A DNA stretch of 64,000 nt from Emticicia fluvialis (GCF_024793945.1 NZ_JANUSD010000005.1:124001-188000), one strand, 5' to 3'. Numbered from the stretch's first letter, positions 25,994 through 34,338 are shown. The notes: a model not told the origin generated them from the sequence alone. A program made the numbers and translations.

Positions 25994-26013
25994 AGCTTAC
26001 CCGCGGGTAAGCT
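25994..26013. repeat. 20-bp perfect palindrome upstream of argC
   Basis: AGCTTACCCGCGGGTAAGCT is its own reverse complement across all 20 bases and ends 29 bp before the argC ATG. It could be an operator for a dimeric protein or, in RNA, a hairpin. It does not look like an ArgR box. Confidence 0.7.
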
Positions 26014-26042
26014 GGAATTGCATTAAATTTTTTTACTTGTTT

Positions 26043-27011
26043 ATGAAAATTAATATCGGAATCATCGGAGGAGCAGGATATACAGGGGGAGAACTACTGA
26101 GAATATTGCTAAACCACCCAAACGCCAGCATTGCATTTGTTAACTCTAAAAGCCAGGCAGGTAAACCGGTATATGCTACCCACGGAGACCTTTTGGGCGA
26201 AACTGATTTAACATTTGCCGATGAGCAGGATTTCAGCAAAGCTGATGTATTGTTCCTTTGTTCGGGGCATAACGAATCAAAGAAGTTTCTGGCTGAACAT
26301 ACCATTCCGGAAAACATTAAAATTGTTGACCTCAGTACCGACTTCCGTGATGAAAGCAATGGCTTTACCTATGGGCTGCCCGAGCTGCAAAGAGACAAGA
26401 TAAAAACAGCCGCCAAAATTGCTAATCCGGGGTGCTTTGCCACCAGTATCGAGCTGGCTTTACTGCCTTTGGCAAAAGCCGGGATTTTAAAAGAAGATAT
26501 ACACGTAAGCGCCATAACAGGCAGCACTGGTGCGGGGCAATCGCTCTCTGCCACTACTCATTTTAGCTGGAGAAACAACAATATTTCTATTTATAAAGCT
26601 TTTACTCACCAGCACCTGAAAGAAATCAACCAGAGCATCAGGTCTTTGCAGTCAGACTTTGGCAAGGCCGTTAACTTTATACCTTACCGTGGTAATTTTA
26701 CCAGAGGCATTATGGCCAATGTGTATACCAAATTTGATGGCACCCTAGAAGAAGCGCAGGCGCTCTATAAAAATTATTACAAAGACCACCCCTTTACCCA
26801 TATAAGCGAAGAGTCTGAAATAGACCTGAAGCAAGTGGTAAATACCAATAAATGCATTTTGCATCTGGAGAAGCACGGAGATAATCTGCTTATAAGCAGC
26901 GTTATAGATAACCTTACCAAAGGGGCGTCAGGGCAGGCAGTTCAGAATATGAATCTGATTTTCGGATTAGAAGAAACAGCGGGCTTAAAGTTGAAACCTG
27001 CTGGATTTTGA
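26043..27011 (+). CDS. argC: N-acetyl-gamma-glutamyl-phosphate reductase
   Basis: Third step of arginine synthesis, reducing N-acetylglutamyl phosphate to the semialdehyde with NADPH. In Bacteroidota the substrate may be the N-succinyl form. 322 residues from ATG 26043; the frame extends two codons to a TTG. The Rossmann start is INIGIIGGAGYTGGELLR, and the catalytic cysteine is Cys131 in NPGCFATSIELALLPL. No other arg gene adjoins it in the window, so it is separated from the usual arg cluster here. The leader is structured, see the repeats upstream. Confidence 0.96.
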   Translation: MKINIGIIGGAGYTGGELLRILLNHPNASIAFVNSKSQAGKPVYATHGDLLGETDLTFADEQDFSKADVLFLCSGHNESKKFLAEHTIPENIKIVDLSTDFRDESNGFTYGLPELQRDKIKTAAKIANPGCFATSIELALLPLAKAGILKEDIHVSAITGSTGAGQSLSATTHFSWRNNNISIYKAFTHQHLKEINQSIRSLQSDFGKAVNFIPYRGNFTRGIMANVYTKFDGTLEEAQALYKNYYKDHPFTHISEESEIDLKQVVNTNKCILHLEKHGDNLLISSVIDNLTKGASGQAVQNMNLIFGLEETAGLKLKPAGF

Positions 27012-27053
27012 TTGAACCATTGTACATTCACTCAATGAATTGGGCGACTATCT

Positions 27054-27124
27054 AAACAAAGGTTAGTTTTTGCAGGTACATACCGACGTAAGTCGGTATC
27101 AAAAATTAAAACTAACCTTTGTTT
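27054..27124. repeat. Nested inverted repeat: 17-bp outer arms around an 8-bp GNRA-capped hairpin
   Basis: Outer arms AAACAAAGGTTAGTTTT (27054-27070) and its exact reverse complement (27108-27124). Inside, ATACCGAC (27080-27087) and GTCGGTAT (27092-27099) close a GTAA loop. A smaller CGGTG/CACCG repeat follows at 27132-27149. It lies between the convergent argC and KdsC-like genes and could terminate both, or be a structured RNA or small mobile palindrome. Confidence 0.75.
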
Positions 27125-27167
27125 CTGTAGCCGGTGAATTCATCCACCGTAAGTAAAAAATCAGAGA

Positions 27168-27689
27168 TTAAAATATCTTCATCCATTTACCCTGTTCTTT
27201 CATTACCATTTCTATAATTTCTCTTACCGCACCTTTGCCGCCGTCTTTGGTTGAGCGGTAATTGGCAACTTCAACAATTTCAGCTACGGCATCGGCCGGG
27301 CATACAGAAAGCACTTTTCTGTGTTTCATAATCTCCCAGTCAGGTAAATCATCGCCCATATATATGGTTTCTTCGGCTTTCAGGTTGTTATCAATCAGAT
27401 ATTGGTCAAAAACCGAGAGCTTCTGGTCGGTGCGAACACCCAGATAAATATCTTTTATTCCTAAAGGAGAAAGCCTTTCTCTTACGCTCTCTTCTTTTCC
27501 GCCCGATATAATGGCAATAGAATACCCGGACCTCACCGCTTTGCCCATTGCATAACCGTCTTTTACATTAAAAGTGCGGGCCAGTTCGCCGCCTCTTAAT
27601 GCCAGTACAGTTGAGTCGGTCAGTACGCCGTCAATATCAAAAATGAAAGTAGTAATTTTACGAAGCTTGGATTTTAATTTCAGGTTCAT
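27168..27689 (-). CDS. kdsC: KdsC-like HAD phosphatase (KDO-8-phosphate phosphatase family)
   Basis: 173-residue C0-type HAD enzyme without a cap domain; KdsC removes phosphate from 3-deoxy-D-manno-octulosonate 8-phosphate for lipopolysaccharide core synthesis. Motif I is FIFDIDGVLTDS (Asp18, Asp20), then NVKDGYAMGKAVRSG, motif II AIISGG, and motif III IYMGDDLPDWEIM. Other KdsC-like members act on N-acylneuraminate 9-phosphate, so the exact substrate is not certain. A 14-bp perfect palindrome lies 11 bp before the ATG. Confidence 0.88.
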   Translation of the reverse strand: MNLKLKSKLRKITTFIFDIDGVLTDSTVLALRGGELARTFNVKDGYAMGKAVRSGYSIAIISGGKEESVRERLSPLGIKDIYLGVRTDQKLSVFDQYLIDNNLKAEETIYMGDDLPDWEIMKHRKVLSVCPADAVAEIVEVANYRSTKDGGKGAVREIIEMVMKEQGKWMKIF

Positions 27690-27699
27690 GAAAACTAGA

Positions 27700-27713
27700 G
27701 TGGTTTAAACCAC
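27700..27713. repeat. 14-bp perfect palindrome before the KdsC-like gene
   Basis: GTGGTTTAAACCAC is fully self-complementary and lies 11 bp upstream of the start codon, in the position of an operator or initiation-region hairpin. Confidence 0.55.
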
Positions 27714-27797
27714 AATATTCGCTTAAATTCGGCTAATTATGGTCGGGCTTGCCAAAATAAATTATCATTATAGGCTTAAATACTAATGCTTGGATAC

Positions 27798-27830
27798 AAA
27801 AAAGCGGAGGCTTCTGTTGAAACCCCCGCC
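27798..27830 (-). terminator. Terminator after ahcY
   Basis: On the minus strand GCGGGGGTTTC pairs with GAAGCCTCCGC (two mismatches) around an AACA loop, followed by TTTTTT. Confidence 0.8.
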
Positions 27831-27853
27831 TGATACCATTCAGATATTGCGTA

Positions 27854-29167
27854 TTAATAACGATACATTTCTGATTTGAAAGGCCCTTCAACTGCCACAC
27901 CAATGTAGGCTGCCTGGTCTATATTAAGGGTGTCAAGTTTAGCGCCAACATGAGCCAGGTGGAAAGCAGCTACTTTCTCATCCAGTTGCTTAGGTAGCAC
28001 ATACACTTTTTTCTCATACTTATCGCTGTTGTTCCAAAGCTCAATCTGAGCCAGTGTCTGGTTAGAGAACGAGCACGACATCACGAATGATGGGTGACCC
28101 ATAGCACAACCCAGGTTTACCAGGCGGCCTTCAGCCAGAATAATGATGTCTTTGCCATCAATTTCGTACATATCTACCTGTGGTTTGATAGTAGATTTGG
28201 TGTGGCCATAGTTTTTGTTCAACCAAGCCATATCAATTTCGTTATCGAAGTGGCCAATATTACAAACCACGGCTTTATCACGCATGGCCTTGAAGTGGCG
28301 GTCGCGAATAATATCAATGTTTCCGGTAGCTGTTACAAAGATGTTGGCACGGGTAGCGGCCTCGTCCATCGTAACTACTTCGTAGCCGTCCATAGCTGCC
28401 TGTAATGCACAAATCGGGTCAATTTCAGTAACCAACACTCTACAACCTGCACCACGAAGTGAATCGGCCGAACCTTTACCTACATCACCATATCCGGCTA
28501 CAACAGCCACTTTACCGGCCAACATTAAGTCGGTAGCACGACGGATAGCATCTACCAACGACTCACGACAACCGTATTTGTTATCAAATTTAGACTTCGT
28601 TACCGAGTCGTTTACGTTAATGGCAGGAAGGTGCAAAGTACCGTTTCTCTGACGCTCATATAAACGGTGAACGCCAGTAGTTGTTTCTTCTGAAAGGCCT
28701 TTAATATCACCAATCAACTCAGGATATTTGTCAAAAACCATGTTGGTTAAATCTCCACCATCGTCAAGAATCATGTTTAGTGGTTTTTGTTCTTCACCAA
28801 AAAACAAAGTTTGTTCAATACACCAGTCAAACTCTTCGGCCGTCTGGCCTTTCCAGGCATAAACCTGAATACCTGCCGCAGCAATGGCAGCAGCGGCGTG
28901 GTCTTGGGTTGAGAAGATATTACATGACGACCACGTTACTTCAGCGCCTAGTTCAACCAAAGTTTCAATCAGAACGGCTGTCTGTATGGTCATGTGTAAA
29001 CAACCTGCTACACGCGCTCCTGCCAATGGTTTTGACGGGCCGTATTCTTTACGGATGGCCATCAAACCCGGCATTTCGGCTTCGGCTAATTTAATTTCTT
29101 TACGACCCCAATCGGCCAGTGAAATATCTTTTACCTTGTAAGGAATGTAATTTTTTGCTGCTGACAT
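27854..29167 (-). CDS. ahcY: Adenosylhomocysteinase
   Basis: Hydrolyses S-adenosylhomocysteine to adenosine and homocysteine with bound NAD+, keeping methylation reactions running. 437 residues, normal for the bacterial class. Motifs: the substrate region VAGCLHMTIQTAVLIETL, SCNIFSTQDHAAAAIA, NVNDSVTKSKFDN, the NAD-binding GYGDVGKGSADSLRGAG and C-terminal LDEKVAAFHLAHVGAKLD. It has its own promoter and terminator. The 60-nt leader is too short and AT-rich for a known SAH riboswitch. Confidence 0.98.
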   Translation of the reverse strand: MSAAKNYIPYKVKDISLADWGRKEIKLAEAEMPGLMAIRKEYGPSKPLAGARVAGCLHMTIQTAVLIETLVELGAEVTWSSCNIFSTQDHAAAAIAAAGIQVYAWKGQTAEEFDWCIEQTLFFGEEQKPLNMILDDGGDLTNMVFDKYPELIGDIKGLSEETTTGVHRLYERQRNGTLHLPAINVNDSVTKSKFDNKYGCRESLVDAIRRATDLMLAGKVAVVAGYGDVGKGSADSLRGAGCRVLVTEIDPICALQAAMDGYEVVTMDEAATRANIFVTATGNIDIIRDRHFKAMRDKAVVCNIGHFDNEIDMAWLNKNYGHTKSTIKPQVDMYEIDGKDIIILAEGRLVNLGCAMGHPSFVMSCSFSNQTLAQIELWNNSDKYEKKVYVLPKQLDEKVAAFHLAHVGAKLDTLNIDQAAYIGVAVEGPFKSEMYRY

Positions 29168-29229
29168 ATCTTTTAAGTTAAATTATCCTTAATAAAAAGT
29201 TAATCTGGTTTCTTTTTCTAAAATTTATG

Positions 29230-29260
29230 CAAAATTAGGATAATTTATTTTCTGAATAAA
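29230..29260 (-). promoter_or_regulatory. Promoter of ahcY
   Basis: On the minus strand TTTA (29260-29257), 19 bp, then TAATTTTG (29237-29230), a perfect -7 element 63 bp before the ATG. Confidence 0.55.
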
Positions 29261-29422
29261 TATTATTTGGATAATTTTATTTTTTGCACCTACGGGGCTC
29301 AAATGTTTATAACGGGTTAATATATAACCTGTATCAAGTGCGCTTGCCCGGCTACTTTTTAATTGGTATGCTATTTAGGTTGTTTTAAGACGCAATGTGA
29401 TTATAATATTGATTAACAGGAG

Positions 29423-29452
29423 TTTAGAGTCCAAAAGTTTTTGCTACATTTG
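29423..29452 (+). promoter_or_regulatory. Promoter of the esterase/SMP-30 gene
   Basis: TTTA (29423-29426), 18 bp, then TACATTTG (29445-29452). It supports the start at 29484. Confidence 0.5.
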
Positions 29453-29483
29453 GTTAATCTGTTTCATCCGTTTCTTCTCACCT

Positions 29484-31241
29484 ATGAAAAAAATAATTGC
29501 TGTCTTCTTTGCCTGCTGGCAAATGTGTGCCTATGCCCAGACGCCTAATGAAAACTATCCTGACGACCCCGCTTCTATCGAACAGGCAGGCGTACCTAAA
29601 GGAGAAGTGCTGAAGTTTGAATTTCAGGACTCGAAGATTTTCCCCGGTACCTGGCGCGAATACTGGGTCTATATTCCGGCACAATACAATCCCGATAAAC
29701 CTGCCTGTGTGTATATCAATCAGGACGGTGTTCAATGGAAGGCCCCGACGGTTTTCGATAACCTGATTTACAAAAAAGAAATGCCTGTTACCATCGGTGT
29801 CTTTGTGATGCACGGCAGGGTAAAAGCAGCCAATGCAGAAACGGCGCTTGACCGCTTCAACCGTAGCTATGAATATGACGGCCTGGGCGATGCCTACGCC
29901 AGGTTTTTGTTGGAAGAACTTTTGCCGGAAGTAGAGAAGAAAAAAGCGAGTGACGGACGACCTATCCGTTTATCAAAGAGCGCGAACGACCGTGCCATTG
30001 GTGGTGCGAGCAGCGGAGCAGTTTGTGCCTTTACGGCAGCATGGGAGCGGCCTGATGCTTTCTCAAGGGTCTTTAGTGCTATTGGCACTTATGTGGGTTT
30101 AAGGGGAGCGCATGAATACTCAACACTCATCCGTAAATATGAACCCAAGCCAATCAGGGTCTATTTGCAGGATGGCACCAACGATTTGAACATTTATGCC
30201 GGAGACTGGTGGAAAGCCAATGAAACCATGGAAAGAGCGTTGACCTTTGCAGGCTATGAAGTAAATCATATATGGGGAGAAGGCGGGCATAATGGCAAAC
30301 ACGGCACTGCTGTTTTCCCTGAGGCCATGCGCTGGTTATGGAAAGACTACCCGAAGCCTGTAGCCGCCGGTAAATCTAAAAACCAGTTTTTAAGTGAAAT
30401 ACTAATTGATAATGAAGGATGGGAACTGGTAGGAGAGGGATACACCTTTACAGAAGGTACGGCAGCCAATGCCAAAGGAGAAGTGTTCTTTCAGGATATC
30501 CCCAATTCAAAAACCTATAAGGTAGATTTGGCAGGCAAACTGAATATACTGGATACTGATGCGAAGAAATCGAGCGGTACTTGCTTCGGGCCAGATGGGA
30601 AGCGGTATGTAGTAGCCGGTGGCACCAAACAGATTCTTAATTATGACCAGACAGGTAAAGAAACCGTTATAGCAGACAACCAGACAGGCAACGATATTGT
30701 GGTTGCTAAAAACGGTAACGTTTATATCACTGCGCCTAATGGGGTAAGCAATCCAAGTAAGTTATACCTGATAAGACCCAACGGAGAAAAAGTTGAGGTT
30801 GATGAGGGATTAAAATTTGCCAATGGTCTGACACTCTCGCCCGACCAGACACAATTATACGTAACCGAATCGGCCTCGCATTGGGTGTGGGTGTATCAGA
30901 TTCAACCTGACGGAAGGCTGGCACATAAACAAAAGTTCGGATGGCTGCATGTGAGAGATGTAGACGAAAACGCGTGGTCTGACGGACTTAAATGTGACCG
31001 CGACGGAAGAATTTATGTAACTACGCTGAGCGGCATACAGGTACTTGACCAGACTGGCCGTGTTAATGCTATTCTACCGGTACCCAAAACCAAGGGGCAG
31101 GTATCTAATCTATGCTTTGGAGGCTCAGATTTTGATGTGATGTACATTACCTGTGTAGATAAGGTGTATCGCCGGAAAGTGAAAGTAAAAGGTGCCAACA
31201 CTTTTGATACGCCACATAAACCGGCTGCGCCTAAGTTATAA
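29484..31241 (+). CDS. Secreted esterase fused to SMP-30/gluconolactonase-like propeller
   Basis: 585 residues from ATG 29484, chosen because it gives the signal peptide MKKIIAVFFACWQMCAYA|Q and follows a promoter. The N-terminal half (about 30-310) is an enterochelin-esterase/EstD-like alpha/beta-hydrolase: WREYWVYIPAQYNPDKPACVY, nucleophile in GGASSGAVCAF, acid in LQDGTNDLN and histidine in GEGGHNGKHG. The C-terminal half (about 325-580) is an SMP-30/gluconolactonase propeller: FTEGTAANAKGEVFFQD, FANGLTLSPDQTQLYVTES and SDGLKCDRDGRIYVTT. The pairing suggests ester cleavage followed by lactone hydrolysis on a sugar substrate. Substrate unknown. Confidence 0.88.
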   Translation: MKKIIAVFFACWQMCAYAQTPNENYPDDPASIEQAGVPKGEVLKFEFQDSKIFPGTWREYWVYIPAQYNPDKPACVYINQDGVQWKAPTVFDNLIYKKEMPVTIGVFVMHGRVKAANAETALDRFNRSYEYDGLGDAYARFLLEELLPEVEKKKASDGRPIRLSKSANDRAIGGASSGAVCAFTAAWERPDAFSRVFSAIGTYVGLRGAHEYSTLIRKYEPKPIRVYLQDGTNDLNIYAGDWWKANETMERALTFAGYEVNHIWGEGGHNGKHGTAVFPEAMRWLWKDYPKPVAAGKSKNQFLSEILIDNEGWELVGEGYTFTEGTAANAKGEVFFQDIPNSKTYKVDLAGKLNILDTDAKKSSGTCFGPDGKRYVVAGGTKQILNYDQTGKETVIADNQTGNDIVVAKNGNVYITAPNGVSNPSKLYLIRPNGEKVEVDEGLKFANGLTLSPDQTQLYVTESASHWVWVYQIQPDGRLAHKQKFGWLHVRDVDENAWSDGLKCDRDGRIYVTTLSGIQVLDQTGRVNAILPVPKTKGQVSNLCFGGSDFDVMYITCVDKVYRRKVKVKGANTFDTPHKPAAPKL

Positions 31242-31699
31242 ATTTGAACGGTTATTAGCGTTTAAGTAGATATCAATCAGTAGCATCTCTATCAATTATG
31301 GATTCTAATCAACCCGCAATTTATAGAGGTGCTTTAAGTTTCCTTTATTGTTAACTACTTCATAGATTAATTTATTAAAGAGAATTAAACGAGAAGTAGA
31401 ACAAAAAATGCCGTAGAATAAATTTGTACCCGTAATGAGAATTGCTTATTTGTAAATTGTTTAACTTTACTATATTGAAAATAAGAGTCTGTGAATAAAG
31501 AAAGCTTTCAATCCATATCAGGTTTTTGTTTCTGCAATTTCTATTTGCTAACTATTAGAAGTGTTTAAAGCTGTTCTTCAATAGCAAAGATAAGTTTAAG
31601 TCTTTTTTAAGAAGTTTTCCAGAAAATCGTTAATGATTTTCTGGTTAATATTTTAAAAGCATTGTTTAATCATTTTTATTAATTACAAATAAAAAGGCC
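31242..31699. other. AT-rich intergenic region, no gene seen
   Basis: About 460 bp, clearly more AT-rich than neighbouring coding DNA. It contains TAAATTTG (31419-31426, a -7-like element) and a perfect 10-bp stem hairpin at 31619-31644. Only tiny frames occur. No tRNA or known RNA pattern was recognised. Confidence 0.45.
31619..31644 (+). repeat. 10-bp perfect hairpin upstream of the small lipoprotein gene
   Basis: CCAGAAAATC and GATTTTCTGG with a GTTAAT loop, followed by TTAATATTTT. It could be a terminator, or a leader hairpin of the gene 55 bp downstream. Confidence 0.5.
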
Positions 31700-32092
31700 A
31701 TGAAAAAAACCATTCTGTTAGTATCAGGAATGTGTATGTTATCATTTGCATGTAGCAAAAATCAACCATTACTTGATGAAAAACTCTATGCTGAGTTGTG
31801 TATAAGCCCGGACAAATATCAATTACCTGTAAAGCAACTAGAGTATAAGAATAAGAACGCAGTGATAAAATATGGTACAGGGGTTTCGAATGCATATTTC
31901 TGGTATATTCAAATTGAAGGAAATGAAAAACAACTCTTTTCTCCTTGTGCATTCCCGGAAGCGTTCAAATATGATGGAATGAAGGTAATAATTTCAGCTA
32001 CTTCGTATAGCCTTAACTGTAAATCAGGAATACCTTGTGGAGCAGGGGCTAATACGCCCATTGTAATAGCGGAAATTAAGCAAAGAGAATAG
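31700..32092 (+). CDS. Small putative lipoprotein of unknown function
   Basis: 130 residues. Signal with lipobox-like LSFAC (Cys18), so probably a membrane-anchored lipoprotein. The mature part is a likely small beta domain with three further cysteines around PCAFPEAFKYDGMKVIISA and LNCKSGIPCGAGANTPIVIAEI. The 'xPcxxPxxFKxDGxxV' pattern recurs in small secreted proteins of Bacteroidota but I cannot name the family. It stands alone between genes of other orientation, in DNA more AT-rich than its surroundings, which hints at recent arrival. Confidence 0.7.
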   Translation: MKKTILLVSGMCMLSFACSKNQPLLDEKLYAELCISPDKYQLPVKQLEYKNKNAVIKYGTGVSNAYFWYIQIEGNEKQLFSPCAFPEAFKYDGMKVIISATSYSLNCKSGIPCGAGANTPIVIAEIKQRE

Positions 32093-32212
32093 GTAAGCAT
32101 TTGTGAGTAATTATAAGTTTGAAGTGTTTTATTCAGAGGGACGAAATAATCCAATGCCCTCATAAGAGTTCTATTGTTATATAGTCTAGTTTTCAAATCT
32201 TATTTTTCCATA

Positions 32213-33337
32213 TTAAGTCAACTTAATCTTCTTCCCATTCCCCGCAGCCTCATAAATAGCCGATAGTATCCGGGCATCTTTCAGCCCTTCTTCGCCTGAT
32301 ATATGGGGAGGGAATTGCTTGGTTTCCAGAAATTCCTTACAGATGGCTTCCAGCATATTGGCCTGATGATGCACAACGGGTAAGTGCAAATCGCCCTGGC
32401 TGGTGCGCCCTTTAATTGGCCCATAGCTGTAAGCCGGGCTCAGGTGCATAAAGCCTTTATCGGCCGTAATAAACAATTGCTCAATATTGGTTTTGTAAGA
32501 TGTAAAACCGTTTACGGTTACGGCATCCGGAAAATCAAACTGCCACGATACAGACTCCTCTACATCTTTAAATCTTTCCTGGTCAGTAATCGGGCCAAAC
32601 TGTGCCGTAACAGCCAAAGGCTCTTTACCTGTTACATAACGTGCTGCCTGCACGCAGTAAATGCCAACATCCATCAAAGGGCCGCCACCAGCCATGGCTT
32701 TTTTCAATCGCCATTGAGTCGGGTCGCCGATTCTGAAGCCAAAGTTTGACTGTATAAACCGCAAGTCTCCGAAAACCTTTTCCTGGCTCATCCTGATAAC
32801 TTCTTTTGTAAAAGGTTCAAAGTGCATACGGTAGCCAACGCCCAGTTGTACGCCCGCATCTTTGCAGGCTTTTATCATTTCCTGGCACTCTTCTACAGTA
32901 TTGGCCATTGGTTTTTCGCACATAACGTGCTTGCCTGCTTTAGCTGCCCGAATCACAAACTCAGGGTGCATAGAATTAGGCAGCACCACATACACAATGT
33001 CAATGTCTTTATTATCTGCAATCTGGTCGAAATTCTGGTAGTTATACACATTCTTTTTCGGAATGTTATATTTCTTCATCCATTCTTCGGCTTTAGCGGG
33101 TGTACCGGTTACTATACCGGCCAGATAACAATTTGTGGTTTTTTCTAAACCAACCGCCAGTTGATTTTTGGCATAGCTGCCTAGCCCTACCAGGGCAATA
33201 CCCAGTTTCCTGCCTTCATACTTTGGTTTAGACTCCGGAATACTCACAATGGAGGGGATGGCGAAGGCTGCCGCTGTGGTGCCAATACCCACACCCAGAT
33301 TCTGGATAAACGAACGACGAGAAAGATTTTCAGCCAT
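32213..33337 (-). CDS. Tat-exported Gfo/Idh/MocA oxidoreductase (glucose-fructose oxidoreductase-like)
   Basis: 374 residues. The N-terminus LSRRSFIQNLGVGIGTTAAAF is a twin-arginine signal, so the protein is exported folded with its cofactor. The Rossmann domain begins KLGIALVGLGSYAKNQL (about 45-60). The family motif is HVMCEKPMANTVEE, and the C-terminal domain has MAGGGPLMDVGIYCVQAARYVTG. Periplasmic members with tightly bound NADP act on free or oligomeric sugars. The TolB-like gene upstream ends 19 nt before this gene's start, so the two may be co-transcribed. Confidence 0.9.
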   Translation of the reverse strand: MAENLSRRSFIQNLGVGIGTTAAAFAIPSIVSIPESKPKYEGRKLGIALVGLGSYAKNQLAVGLEKTTNCYLAGIVTGTPAKAEEWMKKYNIPKKNVYNYQNFDQIADNKDIDIVYVVLPNSMHPEFVIRAAKAGKHVMCEKPMANTVEECQEMIKACKDAGVQLGVGYRMHFEPFTKEVIRMSQEKVFGDLRFIQSNFGFRIGDPTQWRLKKAMAGGGPLMDVGIYCVQAARYVTGKEPLAVTAQFGPITDQERFKDVEESVSWQFDFPDAVTVNGFTSYKTNIEQLFITADKGFMHLSPAYSYGPIKGRTSQGDLHLPVVHHQANMLEAICKEFLETKQFPPHISGEEGLKDARILSAIYEAAGNGKKIKLT

Positions 33338-33356
33338 GTGCGTAAGGTTTTAATAT

Positions 33357-34265
33357 TTATTTATCTACCTGATATGATACAAATGCCAGCTTTTTGCCAT
33401 CCGGCGACCAGCTGGGTACGTTGATTGTGCCCTGCCCACCGAAGAACACCGCAGTCAGATCCCTGATTTTTTTAGTTTTCAAGTTCATAATACGCAGTTT
33501 TACGTCTTTACCAAAAGGGTGTGTTGCTTTCTGGTCTTCTATATATGTAATAAAAACTATCTGCTTGCCATCAGGCGATGGATGAGCAAACCAGTTGCTG
33601 TAATCATCATAGGTTAGTTGTTCCTGATTACTGCCATCCGGGTTCATGCGGTATATATGCATTTTACCACTTCTGTGCGAATTAAAATAAATGTATCTGC
33701 CATCGTAAGAGTATTCCGGGCCGTCGTCCAGGCTTGGTGCGTTGGTCAGTCTTTTTTCTTCTCCGCCGTTAACGGGTATGCTGTACACATCAAATTCGCC
33801 GGTTCTTGCGGCACAGTATACCAGTGTTTTTCCGTCCGGCGATATGCCGTGCCAGTATGAAGGGGCTTTCTCTGTTATTAGTTGTGGGGTGCCGCCTTGT
33901 AGTGGAAGCGTAAAAATGCGTGAAGAACCACCGGCGGTGCCTTGCATACGAGGGTCGTTATGGCTGATGATAAGCAACGCGCCATCAAAACTGATACCGT
34001 GGTCGTTATTGCATTTGTTGGCAAAACCGGTGTCAATTTTACCCAGTTTCTCACCATTCAAGGCTATTTTTTCTAATAAACCACCCGAGTTAATGATAAA
34101 GTACTTTCCGTCTCTCGACCAGTTGGGGGCTTCAAAGTGGCGTTTTTCTTTAATTACTACCGTTCTTTTACCGGTTTCAATATCAATGGTTTCAAGGGTA
34201 CTCTCTACATTTGGGGGGGCTTGTGCATAAACACCAAGGGGAAAAACAAAAAGTAAGAGTTTCAT
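33357..34265 (-). CDS. TolB-like six-bladed propeller protein (WD40/PD40 repeats)
   Basis: 302 residues from the ATG at 34265, giving the signal MKLLLFVFPLGVYA|Q and lying downstream of a promoter whose -7 element overlaps the longer frame's start (34307). Repeated PD40 blades are seen: APNWSRDGKYFIINS, HGISPDGKTLVYCAA, GPEYSYDGRYIYFNSH, FAHPSPDGKQIVFITY and VPSWSPDGKKLAFVSY. It is exported, but it lacks the N-terminal domain of true TolB and no tol-pal genes adjoin it. Likely a carbohydrate- or protein-binding propeller associated with the neighbouring oxidoreductase. Confidence 0.85.
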   Translation of the reverse strand: MKLLLFVFPLGVYAQAPPNVESTLETIDIETGKRTVVIKEKRHFEAPNWSRDGKYFIINSGGLLEKIALNGEKLGKIDTGFANKCNNDHGISFDGALLIISHNDPRMQGTAGGSSRIFTLPLQGGTPQLITEKAPSYWHGISPDGKTLVYCAARTGEFDVYSIPVNGGEEKRLTNAPSLDDGPEYSYDGRYIYFNSHRSGKMHIYRMNPDGSNQEQLTYDDYSNWFAHPSPDGKQIVFITYIEDQKATHPFGKDVKLRIMNLKTKKIRDLTAVFFGGQGTINVPSWSPDGKKLAFVSYQVDK

Positions 34266-34304
34266 AGCATTGAGCATAAGGCATTTAAGGATTTGAACAG
34301 AAAT

Positions 34305-34335
34305 CAAATATACTCAATTTGCGTTGATACCCCAA
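34305..34335 (-). promoter_or_regulatory. Promoter of the TolB-like gene
   Basis: On the minus strand TTG (34335-34333), 20 bp, then TATATTTG (34312-34305), a perfect -7 element, located just after the nadB stop. It indicates transcription separate from nadB. Confidence 0.55.
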
Positions 34336-34338
34336 CCT

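Larger units (their letters stand above)
29168..29483. other. Divergent intergenic region ahcY / esterase-SMP-30 gene
   Basis: About 315 bp, AT-rich, holding the two promoters described and no gene. A GTG-started extension of the downstream frame (29397) would add 29 unlikely residues and overlaps that gene's promoter. Confidence 0.5.

Noticed and set aside
29168..29230. SAH riboswitch in the ahcY leader
   Set aside because: Predicted leader is only about 60 nt, AT-rich and without the conserved stems.
32136..32161. GAGGG/CCCTC as terminator of the Tat-exported oxidoreductase gene
   Set aside because: Only 5 bp with a 16-nt loop and no T run on the minus strand.
33742..34230. 162-codon frame on the plus strand
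   Set aside because: Antisense to the TolB-like gene with its regular PD40 blades.
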